Source: Paucisalibacillus globulus (GTDB lineage: Bacteria; Bacillota; Bacilli; Bacillales; Amphibacillaceae). Taken from it: a stretch of 64,000 nt of DNA. Shown here piece after piece: positions 9,356-17,333 of this stretch (position 1 is the first letter of the stretch; every line of letters begins with the position of its first letter). The notes beneath the pieces are model-generated. The model did no database searches and was not told the origin of the DNA. It saw only the letters and a list, made by a program, of their open reading frames with translations. The translations under genes and the position numbers were made by a program. The DNA lies in contig NZ_LT855384.1 of NCBI RefSeq assembly GCF_900184735.1, positions 106,939-170,938 on the forward strand. Direction: 5' to 3'.

Positions 9356-10522
9356 TTATTTATCGTTTTTCTTAGTGATTGGAATGATATTATTTGGGTC
9401 TGATTCATTTTTACGATATAACGATTTTTGAATGCTAGTTGCTGCAATTTCTTGTATACCTGGAATCACATGTGAATAGGTATCCAAGGTTGTTTGAATA
9501 GATCTATGTCCTAATCTTTCTTGAACGACTTTCGGGTGCACACCATCTCTTAATAACAAAGTGGCATGTGTATGTCGTAATCCATGGAAACTAATCTTTT
9601 TCACTCCACTTTTTTCAACCGTTCGATTGAATACTGTTCGTAAATAAGTTGGTCGAATCACACCACCTGAAGAAGTAGCACAAACCAAATTATTATTTTC
9701 ATAATCAGGACCACATTTTAGTTTATCTTTTTCTTGCTGCGCTTTATGACTTTTTAATATTTCAATGGTTTCATCGTCTATGTCGATGGTCCGGTAACTA
9801 GTTGATGTTTTTAGCTGAGAAGATAAATTCCATTTTCCTTTGTTATCCTTTTTAAGTTGCTGATTTACAGAAATCTTTTTCTTTTCAAAATCAATATGAG
9901 ACCATCTTAACCCTAATATTTCTCCTCTTCGCATACCTGTAGCTAACGCAAGAATAATTGGCATAGCATGATTTTTACTATTTAGGTTACTCATAAATGA
10001 GTGAACTTCATCCTCTGTCCAATATTCAATTTCTTTTCTATCCACCTTAGGAGCTTGTATATCCTCCATAATAGATTCTTTAATGCCATATCTCCTTCCA
10101 CTTTTTAAAGCGCTTGAGAGTATCCTGAAGATATGTTTCTTGCTACGTTGTGATAATTCTTTCTCATTTACCTCTACTAAGAATGATTCAACATGATGAG
10201 ATTCAAGTTTGTTAATTTTCCATTTGCCAAGACCAGGAATAATATGTTTCCTCATATAGGACTCATAATGTTCAAATGTACCAGGAGCAACTGTACTTTT
10301 CTTTTGATCTAACCATTTATTAAAAAATTCTTCAATGGACATATCCGCAGGTTCGGTATATCCTTTCTCAAGTTTTGAGATTATCTTTGGTAGATCCTTT
10401 TCAGCATCCCTTTTTCTTTCATACCCACTAAACCACTTTTGCTTTCTTTTATTTCTATGGTCGCGACCTACATCGATTACAATTGCATATTTATTTCCTC
10501 TTTTTCTAATATGCCCTCGCAT
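9356..10522 (-). CDS. int: Phage tyrosine integrase
   Basis: Site-specific recombinase of 388 residues. The N-terminal AP2-like arm-binding domain (residues 1-55, starting MRGHIRKRG), the SAM-like core-binding domain and the C-terminal catalytic domain are all present. The catalytic residues are visible: Arg in ATGMRRGE, HGLRH, the LGH motif and the nucleophile Tyr in DTYSH. It lies next to attL. The ATG at 10522 is chosen because AGGTGG lies 8 nt upstream. The start overlaps the end of the ImmA-like gene by 17 nt. Confidence 0.95.
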   Translation of the reverse strand: MRGHIRKRGNKYAIVIDVGRDHRNKRKQKWFSGYERKRDAEKDLPKIISKLEKGYTEPADMSIEEFFNKWLDQKKSTVAPGTFEHYESYMRKHIIPGLGKWKINKLESHHVESFLVEVNEKELSQRSKKHIFRILSSALKSGRRYGIKESIMEDIQAPKVDRKEIEYWTEDEVHSFMSNLNSKNHAMPIILALATGMRRGEILGLRWSHIDFEKKKISVNQQLKKDNKGKWNLSSQLKTSTSYRTIDIDDETIEILKSHKAQQEKDKLKCGPDYENNNLVCATSSGGVIRPTYLRTVFNRTVEKSGVKKISFHGLRHTHATLLLRDGVHPKVVQERLGHRSIQTTLDTYSHVIPGIQEIAATSIQKSLYRKNESDPNNIIPITKKNDK

Positions 10523-10958
10523 TTTCAAAACCACCTATCAATTTATTTTGATACATCTCTAATCTCCTTAAAGCAAAATCAAATTCCACATTAAAAAGAT
10601 TCATAATGTCAGTAACCGTAAAGATGTACAGCTTGTCTAGCATGAAGGTCGGAATACAGAAATGATATGCAAAGTTATTAGCTTGCCATTCCTGTAAATC
10701 CCTAAAGGAATCTTTCATTCTTAATTGATTACCATAATGCCTGAGATAATGACATACTTCATGGCCAAAGAGCTGCCATTGTCTTTGTTTAGTTGTAAAT
10801 TGAATAATGATGTTATCACCGAAGCGATAAGTAGATTCCCCATAGTGTAGCTTTATGCCCAGGCTAAGTGCTATTTTCCCTATTTCTAATTGTTCAGGAT
10901 TGTTTATTGATAGATTTTTGTACAATTCTATAATGTAATCCTCGATGTGTGTATACAT
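10506..10958 (-). CDS. ImmA/IrrE-type metallopeptidase
   Basis: Zinc peptidase of 150 residues with the HExxH motif in FGHEVCHYLRHYG (about residues 85-97). Proteins of this family (ImmA of ICEBs1) cleave the neighbouring HTH repressor and so trigger induction. It lies between the repressor gene and int, in the same leftward transcript. An AGGGGG ribosome site precedes the ATG, and a LexA-like box lies 17-30 nt upstream of the start. Confidence 0.9.
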   Translation of the reverse strand: MYTHIEDYIIELYKNLSINNPEQLEIGKIALSLGIKLHYGESTYRFGDNIIIQFTTKQRQWQLFGHEVCHYLRHYGNQLRMKDSFRDLQEWQANNFAYHFCIPTFMLDKLYIFTVTDIMNLFNVEFDFALRRLEMYQNKLIGGFENARAY

Positions 10959-10974
10959 AAAAACCCCCTATATA

Positions 10975-10988
10975 CGAATATATGTTCT
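10975..10988 (-). promoter_or_regulatory. LexA-like (SOS) box upstream of the ImmA-type gene
   Basis: The sequence CGAATATATGTTCT matches 8 of the 10 fixed positions of the Bacillus LexA/DinR box (CGAAC-N4-GTTCG). It stands 17 nt before the start of the predicted repressor-cleaving protease. A single imperfect match in AT-rich DNA could be chance. Confidence 0.4.
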
Positions 10989-11027
10989 GTTTTAAGTTAT
11001 AAAATATGGTGCACAAGAGATGTACAC

Positions 11028-11387
11028 CTATTTTTTATGTAATTTGAATTTTATAAAGTCGTATACTTCTTCTAGTTGTTCAGCAGTCATGTTAGCAAGG
11101 TCGTTAAACATTAGATCAGCATCAGGGAATTCCTCAGATATCTTTTCAATAATAGCCTTTTTGGAATTATCCTCATTTCTCCCCATTAAATAATCCGTTG
11201 TCACATCAAATAGTTCTGCTATTCTATTGACAGTATCAAAAGGAGGCATCTTAGTTCCATTCTCATAAGCTGTATAAGTAACTCTAGCAACCCCAATTTG
11301 ATCTGCTACATATTGCTGGGTCCACTTTTTGTTCGTCTCTTTTAGTTTTTCTCTATAGTTTCGTAATCTACTACCAAACTCAATCAT
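11028..11387 (-). CDS. Phage repressor (XRE family, ImmR-like)
   Basis: DNA-binding protein of 119 residues. An XRE helix-turn-helix fills the first 70 residues (QQYVADQIGVARVTYTAYENG) and the short C-terminal part is helical. It has no LexA-like self-cleavage domain, which fits removal by the ImmA-type protease next door. It is divergent from the early rightward genes and should bind the operators at 11499-11549. The ATG at 11387 has AAGTGG 8 nt upstream. An alternative start at 11420 lacks a ribosome site. Confidence 0.88.
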   Translation of the reverse strand: MIEFGSRLRNYREKLKETNKKWTQQYVADQIGVARVTYTAYENGTKMPPFDTVNRIAELFDVTTDYLMGRNEDNSKKAIIEKISEEFPDADLMFNDLANMTAEQLEEVYDFIKFKLHKK

Positions 11388-11490
11388 ATAAGATCCACTT
11401 CTTTCCCCAACTTGTACCATTCATTATATATGTTTCCGAGAGTAACTTCATTAATTGTTCCTAAAAGTATAACTTTTTTATAAATATATG

Positions 11491-11519
11491 TTGACATGTT
11501 CCTTTAAAGAACATATAAT
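11491..11519 (+). promoter_or_regulatory. Early rightward promoter
   Basis: TTGACA at 11491-11496 and TATAAT at 11514-11519 with 17-nt spacing is a consensus sigma-A promoter. Operator 11499-11513 fills the spacer, so repressor binding would block it directly. Confidence 0.9.
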
Positions 11520-11549
11520 GTGAATTAATAAGAGGTTCCTATTAGGAAC
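11499..11549. promoter_or_regulatory. Repressor operators O1 and O2
   Basis: Two 15-bp inverted repeats of the form GTTCC-N5-GGAAC lie at 11499-11513 (imperfect, inside the promoter spacer) and 11535-11549 (perfect, ahead of the first early gene). The centres are 36 bp apart. Confidence 0.75.
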
Positions 11550-11563
11550 TAAGGAGGTGCAAC

Positions 11564-11791
11564 ATGAGAGCTTGGTTAAAAGAAATGCGAGATAAAAGAT
11601 TAATGACTCAAGAAGAGGTAGCTAGATTATCAGGCATTTCAAGAAGTCACTACACCCATATCGAGCAAGGTAACAAAACACCATCTGTTGAAGTTGCAAA
11701 GGCAATTGCTAAAACATTGAAGTTTAATTGGGTGCTTTTTTTTGAAAGCAATAGTTCCTTTAGGGAACAAACAGAAATGGAGGTAGTTTAA
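11564..11791 (+). CDS. Cro-like XRE regulator
   Basis: First rightward gene, 75 residues, nearly all XRE helix-turn-helix (MTQEEVARLSGISRSHYTHIEQG). AAGGAGGTG precedes the ATG. By position opposite the repressor it is the likely Cro that commits the phage to lytic growth. An operator copy lies inside its 3' end at 11754-11768. Confidence 0.85.
   Translation: MRAWLKEMRDKRLMTQEEVARLSGISRSHYTHIEQGNKTPSVEVAKAIAKTLKFNWVLFFESNSSFREQTEMEVV
11754..11768. promoter_or_regulatory. Intragenic operator O3
   Basis: GTTCCTTTAGGGAAC is a further 15-bp copy of the switch operator, inside the coding region of the Cro-like gene and 24 nt before the antirepressor start. It could act as a roadblock or looping site. 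Confidence 0.6.
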
Positions 11792-12565
11792 TTGGTCCAA
11801 CTTACTAAATTATTTGATGGTCAACAACTCAGAATGCTAAACCCAAAAGATAATGAAACATTCTTCTTGTTAAACGATGTCTGCAGCATTTTAAGCCTTG
11901 CACCCAGAACAGTAAGGCAACGATTAACCGATGATGTATGTTCAACATACCCCATACGAGACTCTCTTGGGAGAACTCAACAGGCAACATTTGTAAATGA
12001 AGATGGTTTATATGATGTCATTCTTGATAGCCGAAAGCCAGAAGCTAAACGCTTCAGAAAGTGGGTTACATCGGAAGTAATTCCATCTATTAGAAAACAC
12101 GGTGCTTACATGACACCAGAAAAGATTGAAGAAGTACTTCTTAATCCAGACACCATCATCAAACTAGCTACTGAATTAAAGACAGAGCGCGAGCAACGAC
12201 AACAACTAGAACACCAACAACAGATAGATGCTCCATACACTACATTTGGTAAAGTTGTATCCAGCTCAGATGCTTCTATCAATATCGGAGCGTTTGCAAA
12301 AATGATGTACGACAAACACGGTATTAAATTAGGTCGAAATAAAATGTTCGAATGGCTACGTCAAAAAGGATTCCTTATTAGAGCTGGTCGTGAAAGAAAC
12401 AATCCAAAGCAAAAGTATATCGAGCAAGGACTATTCGAAACAACTGTGACGCTAGTAAGCAGAACTCAAGGTGATGTTGAAAGTATAACGACATTAATAA
12501 CCGGTAAAGGACAAGTACGAATCGCTGAGATGCTTACAAAAGAATACGGGGTGATGATCTCATGA
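11792..12565 (+). CDS. Phage antirepressor (BRO-N plus C-terminal KilA-C-type domain)
   Basis: Protein of 257 residues. Residues 5-110 form a BRO-N domain (FFLLNDVCSIL ... RKWVTSEVIPSIRKHGAY). Residues 145-250 form the antirepressor C-terminal domain (FAKMMYDKHGIKLGRNKMFEWLR). Such proteins inactivate repressors or modulate early transcription. The TTG start has GGAGGT 6 nt upstream and follows the Cro-like gene immediately. Confidence 0.9.
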   Translation: MVQLTKLFDGQQLRMLNPKDNETFFLLNDVCSILSLAPRTVRQRLTDDVCSTYPIRDSLGRTQQATFVNEDGLYDVILDSRKPEAKRFRKWVTSEVIPSIRKHGAYMTPEKIEEVLLNPDTIIKLATELKTEREQRQQLEHQQQIDAPYTTFGKVVSSSDASINIGAFAKMMYDKHGIKLGRNKMFEWLRQKGFLIRAGRERNNPKQKYIEQGLFETTVTLVSRTQGDVESITTLITGKGQVRIAEMLTKEYGVMIS

Positions 12566-12846
12566 CATTCGAGGACACCATCCGTCAAATCATCCGAGAA
12601 GAAAATGAGAAGCACTTACAAGACATTAAAGTACTTCTCGAATCTCACGGTTACAAAGAAGTGCCTAGATTCTTAAAGGTCCAGGAGGCTGCTAAGATAC
12701 TTCGGATTGGAATCACAGCAACCTATGAGTTATGCAGACAGTCAGAGCATAATGGATTCCCAGCAATACGTGAAGGTAAAAAGATTCGAATACCTTACAC
12801 TTCATTGATGAATTGGATAGAACAACAGGCAAAGCAAGCAATCTAA
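12562..12846 (+). CDS. Excisionase-family HTH protein
   Basis: Small protein of 94 residues. Its C-terminal half is a MerR/excisionase-type winged helix (FLKVQEAAKILRIGITATYELC ... GKKIRIPYTSLMNWIEQQ). It overlaps the antirepressor by 4 nt (ATGA). It may be the directionality factor (Xis) for the integrase, although it lies in the early operon rather than beside int, or another early regulator. Confidence 0.8.
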   Translation: MTFEDTIRQIIREENEKHLQDIKVLLESHGYKEVPRFLKVQEAAKILRIGITATYELCRQSEHNGFPAIREGKKIRIPYTSLMNWIEQQAKQAI

Positions 12847-12851
12847 CAAAC

Positions 12852-12870
12852 TACCGAGTAGGGGTCGGTA
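12852..12870 (+). terminator. Short hairpin before the second operator pair
   Basis: TACCGA pairs with TCGGTA around GTAGGGG, with AATTTC behind it. It is a weak candidate for an attenuator between two early transcription segments. Confidence 0.3.
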
Positions 12871-12903
12871 ATTTCATCATAAAACAAACTTCATAGATTT
12901 ACT

Positions 12904-12935
12904 GTTCACCCTCGGAACATGTTCCGTAATGGAAC
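12904..12935. promoter_or_regulatory. Operator pair O4/O5 before the second XRE gene
   Basis: Two 15-bp GTTC-N7-GAAC elements stand 2 nt apart (12904-12918 and 12921-12935). Their junction makes the perfect 12-mer GGAACATGTTCC (12914-12925). They match the operators at the main switch and lie 19 nt upstream of the next XRE gene. Confidence 0.65.
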
Positions 12936-12953
12936 GAGAGGGAGGTGAAAAAT

Positions 12954-13229
12954 GTGGAAATGGGTGCAGTATTAAAGCGAATGCGAAGGAGGTCAGGACT
13001 TAGCCAGGAAGCACTAGCGGAAAAGATACATATGTCACGAAGCAATATTTCAAAGTTAGAAAGTGGCAAGTTAGATGTTCGAGGCAAGGACCTAATTCGC
13101 TGGGCGCAAGAAACAAGTTCACAGGATATCTTAGTTGCATTGGTTTGTAATGTTGATATCGCAACAGCAACCGATATGTTCATGCAAGTAACAAGGATAG
13201 CAGGAACTATATTGATAGGGTGGTTTTAA
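12954..13229 (+). CDS. XRE-family regulator
   Basis: Protein of 91 residues with an N-terminal XRE helix-turn-helix (SGLSQEALAEKIHMSRSNISKLESG) and a hydrophobic C-terminal tail (IAGTILIGWF) that could touch the membrane or an oligomer interface. The GTG at 12954 has GGAGGTG at good distance. A GTG at 12945 overlaps that site. Two operator copies lie just upstream, so it is probably under phage repressor control or autoregulated. Confidence 0.8.
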   Translation: MEMGAVLKRMRRRSGLSQEALAEKIHMSRSNISKLESGKLDVRGKDLIRWAQETSSQDILVALVCNVDIATATDMFMQVTRIAGTILIGWF

Positions 13230-13303
13230 TGAAAAAAAATGATAATTATTTAGTCGTTTTAGGGTTTATCCCATTGATTGGTATCATCATTAGCTATTTT
13301 TAG
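13229..13303 (+). CDS. Tiny membrane protein (24 residues)
   Basis: Starts on the last base of the preceding stop codon (TAATG). After a short charged start (MKKND) almost the whole peptide is one hydrophobic segment with a Pro-Leu-Ile-Gly centre, so it would be a single-pass membrane peptide. The role is unknown. Confidence 0.5.
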   Translation: MKKNDNYLVVLGFIPLIGIIISYF

Positions 13304-13314
13304 GAGGTCAACTA

Positions 13315-13593
13315 ATGAAGCAATTATTTCTACAAGAGCACCAAGACAAAGCAGATAAAGAACAAGATTGTTACGGATACTTGTTATTAGAATCAATTGG
13401 GTTATATATGCAAGCAGACTTTGACAAAGCAGCTGCATATCACGAAAACATAGCTAGATCATTAAAAGAATTAGGTCGTATGAAGAAAGTTAAGGAAAAA
13501 CACGATAGGGATTGGCTCAAATACAAGCAGATCGAGGCAGACAGGCAACAAAAAGAATTACTTTATAAGGTTCCGGTGAACATCTATGAGTAA
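13315..13593 (+). CDS. Hypothetical early phage protein
   Basis: Helical, charged protein of 92 residues with no motif I recognise. TAGGAGGT precedes the ATG. It overlaps the next small gene by 8 nt. Confidence 0.7.
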   Translation: MKQLFLQEHQDKADKEQDCYGYLLLESIGLYMQADFDKAAAYHENIARSLKELGRMKKVKEKHDRDWLKYKQIEADRQQKELLYKVPVNIYE

Positions 13594-13690
13594 GATGAAA
13601 AAATTGTATGTATCAGCTACCGATCCAGATGGTTTTATCTTCCCTGTAGTATTGATTGTCATTACTTTAATAGTTCTTTTCAGTATTTAA
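13586..13690 (+). CDS. Small membrane protein (34 residues)
   Basis: Overlaps the end of the previous gene. The first 18 residues are polar (MSKMKKLYVSATDPDG) and the last 16 form one membrane segment (VVLIVITLIVLFSI). It is the second tiny membrane protein in this early operon. No homologue is recognised. Confidence 0.5.
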   Translation: MSKMKKLYVSATDPDGFIFPVVLIVITLIVLFSI

Positions 13691-13712
13691 AAAAGGAAGG
13701 AAGTGAAACAAC

Positions 13713-14018
13713 TTGTATAAATCAATAACGCTCACTAAGTTTGAAAAACAGGATTATTGTCAGTTAGGAGAGGACGAAACAGAATCAGTAAAAAAGGAAG
13801 TTGAATATATCGTAAATATACTTAATGAAGGGATGAAAAAGGGAAGAGATTTTTCCGGATCATATATGCAAAGCTATAACAATCAATTGGTTGGAATTAG
13901 AAGTATCTGTTCAATGATTGGGATTCATTTAGTGATTAATTACCAAGAAGTAAAGCAAAATAGTGCAAAAAAAATAACTCGTGCAGCAACACGAGTAAGT
14001 AATAACCTATCTCTATAA
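13713..14018 (+). CDS. Hypothetical early phage protein
   Basis: A 101-residue helical protein starting with TTG after AAGGAAGG. Residues 20-60 look like an amphipathic helix followed by a turn. No family is recognised. Confidence 0.65.
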   Translation: MYKSITLTKFEKQDYCQLGEDETESVKKEVEYIVNILNEGMKKGRDFSGSYMQSYNNQLVGIRSICSMIGIHLVINYQEVKQNSAKKITRAATRVSNNLSL

Positions 14019-14064
14019 TACTTTATTTCTCTCAATTTAACAAGATAAACAGGGAGGAAAACCA

Positions 14065-14292
14065 ATGAATCAAACTATGATTTATGACTACTTGGGATTC
14101 GATACTGATCCAATGTATAAGAAGTTGAAACAACTCAAAAAAGGGCAGCAGATTAGCCTAGGTAGTCTTACTGTTTTATTTAATAATTCAGGCCTATATG
14201 AGGTCATTACAGAGGATTTACATGATGGATTCATCAATATTAAGGAATGCTACAAGTTTCTATTGGATGTAGCAGGTGATAAACAATGCTAG
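14065..14292 (+). CDS. Hypothetical early phage protein
   Basis: A 75-residue protein with AGGGAGG before its ATG and a 7-nt overlap with the next gene. No motif is recognised. Confidence 0.65.
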   Translation: MNQTMIYDYLGFDTDPMYKKLKQLKKGQQISLGSLTVLFNNSGLYEVITEDLHDGFINIKECYKFLLDVAGDKQC

Positions 14293-14465
14293 TACCATTT
14301 CGAGTCTTGCTACCTAAACGAATATTTGAAGATGCAAAGACCGAACAAGAGGTACAAGCTCTTACTAAAGAGTATATGCAACGTTATCCGCATTATTTCT
14401 TAATTTATATAGAAAATGGTTTTGCGATTTGTGAACGAAATAATAAAAATCCAAATGGAGGTTAA
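14286..14465 (+). CDS. Hypothetical small phage protein (59 residues)
   Basis: Its ATG overlaps the end of the previous gene, which indicates translational coupling. The middle (EEVQALTKEYMQRYPHYFLIYIENG, with Gln before the first Glu pair) reads as helix then strands. The family is unknown. Confidence 0.55.
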   Translation: MLVPFRVLLPKRIFEDAKTEQEVQALTKEYMQRYPHYFLIYIENGFAICERNNKNPNGG

Positions 14466-14471
14466 TTTAGA

Positions 14472-15107
14472 ATGCAAAATAATATTGAGTATTTACATGC
14501 AGATAAATATGGACAAGCAATGAAGATTGCTAGGAAGTTCACAGGTGATGGAAAAACGCGTCCTATACTATCTTTTGTTTTTCATGACAAGGACGGATCA
14601 ATTGTTGCTACTGATTCTCATAGGGCTATCCGCATTAAAAACATTCACGGATTTAAAGAGGATTATTTAATTCATCCAAACACGATTGATTTTGCAAAAG
14701 CTGATTACCCAGATACAAAGAAGGTGTTTGGAGAGAAAGGAAATATTTCCATCACATTGAATAAAGAACAAATAAAGATATGGTTACAAATGCATAAATC
14801 AATTAATCAGTTAATTGAAAAAGTTTATGGAAGATATACTCATGTAACATTGGCGTTCGATGAAAAAATCACTTTCAAAATTAAGAATGAAAACGAAATT
14901 GAATTTACGCTTCCTTACTCAGATTTCGATAAACCGGATACTAATAAGGTTACGTACGACCCAAAATACATGCGAGATGCATTGGAAGCTCATACAACCA
15001 TGGGTTCTGAAATAGTTAATATCATCATTAATGGTCAAATGAGACCAATGATAATTGAAAATGGCTTGGATGTCGAAGCTGTTGTATTACCGGTGAGAAC
15101 TTATTAG
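14472..15107 (+). CDS. Sliding-clamp (DnaN beta)-like phage protein
   Basis: Protein of 211 residues, about half the length of the host clamp. The stretch PILSFVFHDKDGSIVATDSHRA (residues 32-53) resembles the beta-clamp core pattern with ATDGHRLA. The C terminus (NGQMRPMIIEN ... AVVLPVRTY) resembles the clamp end, where the pattern closes with PVR or PMR. It lies directly before the replisome organiser and helicase loader. It may be a phage processivity factor or a decoy for host clamp partners. The assignment rests on motif resemblance only. Confidence 0.65.
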   Translation: MQNNIEYLHADKYGQAMKIARKFTGDGKTRPILSFVFHDKDGSIVATDSHRAIRIKNIHGFKEDYLIHPNTIDFAKADYPDTKKVFGEKGNISITLNKEQIKIWLQMHKSINQLIEKVYGRYTHVTLAFDEKITFKIKNENEIEFTLPYSDFDKPDTNKVTYDPKYMRDALEAHTTMGSEIVNIIINGQMRPMIIENGLDVEAVVLPVRTY

Positions 15108-15122
15108 AACAGGAGGGTAATA

Positions 15123-15929
15123 ATGGCTAAGTTTAGAATGGTACACACGGAGTTCTGGGATGATCCAAAGGTAGTGGAGGAAATGACTCCAGAAGATAAA
15201 TTGTTTTTCCTTTATCTTCTTACAAACTCAAATACTACACAAATAGGTATCTATCAGATTACTAAAAAGCAGATGGCCTTTGATACTGGGTATTCAATCG
15301 AAAGCATCAACTCTCTATTAGACAGATTTATCAAACATCACAAATTAATTATTTATAACCAAGAGACAAGAGAAATAGCAATCAAAAATTGGGGACGATA
15401 TAACCTAAATCGAGGTGGAAAACCTATGATTGATTGTGTAACTTCTGAATTAAAAAGTGTGAAAGACGAATCATTAATTAATTTTGTGGCTGAGAACATA
15501 AAACACAGTGATATCAAGGGCTTGTACGATACGTACACGAGTCGGGGACAATATAAAGAAAAAGAAGAAGAAAAAGAAGAAGAAGATAAAGATAAAGAAA
15601 ACCCGGTACGTGCTCTATTCGAGCACTATATATCCAAAAATATCATTGCTCATAAAAAGTTAACAAGTCCAATGAAAACCGCAATTAAATCTAGATTAAA
15701 AGATTACGAGTTTGATGAATTAATAAAAGCCATTGATAACTATGCATTTGTGCTAAACAGCCCAAATCATTGGTTTACTCATAAATACCCATTAGCAGAC
15801 TTCATGAGAGATAAGGACGTAAGAAGATTTCTTGATGAAGCAGATCCTTTAAATAACTTCATGGAAAAGAGTTTTAGGCAAACAGATGGACAGGCATTCA
15901 GTTACGACCCTAATAAAGATGCATTTTAG
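15123..15929 (+). CDS. Replisome organiser / DnaD-like initiator
   Basis: Protein of 268 residues. The N-terminal winged helix (FWDDPKVVEEMTPEDKLFFLYLLTN) is typical of phage replisome organisers. An acidic-basic linker follows (residues 141-157, runs of E and K) and then a helical C-terminal domain with the W-rich end (NHWFTHKYPLADFM). It probably binds the phage origin, often located within the gene or its AT-rich linker, and hands over to the DnaC-like loader next door. Confidence 0.85.
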   Translation: MAKFRMVHTEFWDDPKVVEEMTPEDKLFFLYLLTNSNTTQIGIYQITKKQMAFDTGYSIESINSLLDRFIKHHKLIIYNQETREIAIKNWGRYNLNRGGKPMIDCVTSELKSVKDESLINFVAENIKHSDIKGLYDTYTSRGQYKEKEEEKEEEDKDKENPVRALFEHYISKNIIAHKKLTSPMKTAIKSRLKDYEFDELIKAIDNYAFVLNSPNHWFTHKYPLADFMRDKDVRRFLDEADPLNNFMEKSFRQTDGQAFSYDPNKDAF

Positions 15930-15941
15930 GAGGCTCAAATT

Positions 15942-16736
15942 ATGAAAGCATTTGGTGAATTGGTTAAAGAAAGCTTTCCAGTTGAAGAAGCAGGAGAGAA
16001 GACTTGTGAGGAATGCGGTGATTCTTACAAACTTTACAAGACACCTAGAGGAGTACTAGGAACTTGTAAAACATGTTCTAACAGGGAAGTTTTGAAGAAG
16101 TTTAATATTCCTACGCCTGAAGAGTATCGAAAGGGCAAAGAATTACATTTTATCGCAAGTTTTGAAAGAGTTCCACATGATTTAAAAGCAGCAACAGTTA
16201 ATTCTTATCAACCTAATAACGACTCACAAATTAAGGCGAAACAAGCAGCAATTCAATATGTAAAAGAATTTGATGGTTATAAATCTATGACACTAGCAGG
16301 TACACCTGGTCTCGGTAAAAGTCATCTAGCTTATGCCATTTCTAAAGCAATTAAAGATAAAAAGCAAAAATCACTCTTTATCAAGGTTACGGATTTATTC
16401 GACCATATCAAGTCGACATACAGTCATCATTCAAATATTACAGAAGAACAGATATTTACCATGATAAATAATTTAGATTTGCTAGTGCTAGATGACATTG
16501 GTTCAGAATACGTGAAATCAAATGATACTGGTCATGAAACTTGGGCATCTGATGTACTATACAAAATATTTGATATGAGACTTACTAAAGCAACGGTATG
16601 CACTACTAATTATTCTGAAAGTGAATTGATTAAAAAATACGGAAATAACGGTCCCAGAATCATGTCTCGAATGATGAATAACGCTGTTGGGATTCGATTA
16701 GAGGGTGAGGATCACCGGAGAAAGGAGCGATTCTAA
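15942..16736 (+). CDS. DnaC/DnaI-like helicase loader
   Basis: AAA+ ATPase of 264 residues. An N-terminal zinc-binding region with two CxxC pairs (CEECG and CKTCS) is followed by Walker A GTPGLGKS (about residues 122-129) and Walker B LLVLDDIGSE. It loads the replicative helicase at the origin marked by the preceding organiser. The gene pair is the standard replication module of this phage type. Confidence 0.93.
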   Translation: MKAFGELVKESFPVEEAGEKTCEECGDSYKLYKTPRGVLGTCKTCSNREVLKKFNIPTPEEYRKGKELHFIASFERVPHDLKAATVNSYQPNNDSQIKAKQAAIQYVKEFDGYKSMTLAGTPGLGKSHLAYAISKAIKDKKQKSLFIKVTDLFDHIKSTYSHHSNITEEQIFTMINNLDLLVLDDIGSEYVKSNDTGHETWASDVLYKIFDMRLTKATVCTTNYSESELIKKYGNNGPRIMSRMMNNAVGIRLEGEDHRRKERF

Positions 16737-16900
16737 TGTTTGGTATGAAATCAGTTATGGTATTTGACCCAAATGACTCTCAAACAGAAACAGAACGTAA
16801 ATGGATTGAATGGAATCAACATAAAAGTGCTGTACAAGATAAGGCAGTTCCTACTGCAGAAGAGACAAGAAGGTATTTGCAAGAGCGTGGTCTAGCATGA
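16736..16900 (+). CDS. Hypothetical small phage protein (54 residues)
   Basis: The ATG overlaps the last base of the helicase-loader stop codon and its own stop overlaps the next start (ATGA), so the three are translationally coupled. It is rich in charged residues and has no recognised family. Confidence 0.6.
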   Translation: MFGMKSVMVFDPNDSQTETERKWIEWNQHKSAVQDKAVPTAEETRRYLQERGLA

Positions 16901-17148
16901 TAAACACTTTAATCAAAACACCACTGCATATCAAACAAACTGGAGATTATGTGATTCTCCTGGAAGATTTAGAGTTTGCCATGCCAAAAGATCAACTTAG
17001 AGAAATTACGCAACTGCATAATAACGGAATGAAACTAGAGGATATATCACAAGAAGTAAAGCGCAATGAATACGAGGTGTTAATTGCGCTGATGCATCAA
17101 GCGAAACGAGGGGTAAGAGTTAGGCCATTTGCCTATAGGAGGGGTTGA
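16897..17148 (+). CDS. Hypothetical phage protein with a possible HTH
   Basis: An 83-residue protein. Residues 45-72 (LHNNGMKLEDISQEVKRNEYEVLIALMHQ) read like a helix-turn-helix of the kind in small phage DNA-binding proteins, after an N-terminal beta part. It overlaps the previous gene by 4 nt. Confidence 0.6.
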   Translation: MINTLIKTPLHIKQTGDYVILLEDLEFAMPKDQLREITQLHNNGMKLEDISQEVKRNEYEVLIALMHQAKRGVRVRPFAYRRG

Positions 17149-17331
17149 ATGAAAACCATCTACCTAAAACGCAGAATAGAGAAGTTCTTTACTGATGGGA
17201 TTAGCGAAGTCTTTGCTTTGTATGAAGATGTTGATGGTTATATTCACTTTAAAAATTGCTATGCAGATGCAGAAAAAGAGCAATTAGTAGAATCTCAGTT
17301 TTATAAAGAATATCGGGAAGTGGAGGGGTAA
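17149..17331 (+). CDS. Hypothetical small phage protein (60 residues)
   Basis: Starts immediately after the previous stop codon, with AGGAGGGG in the end of the upstream gene as ribosome site. No family is recognised. Confidence 0.6.
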   Translation: MKTIYLKRRIEKFFTDGISEVFALYEDVDGYIHFKNCYADAEKEQLVESQFYKEYREVEG

Positions 17332-17333
17332 AG

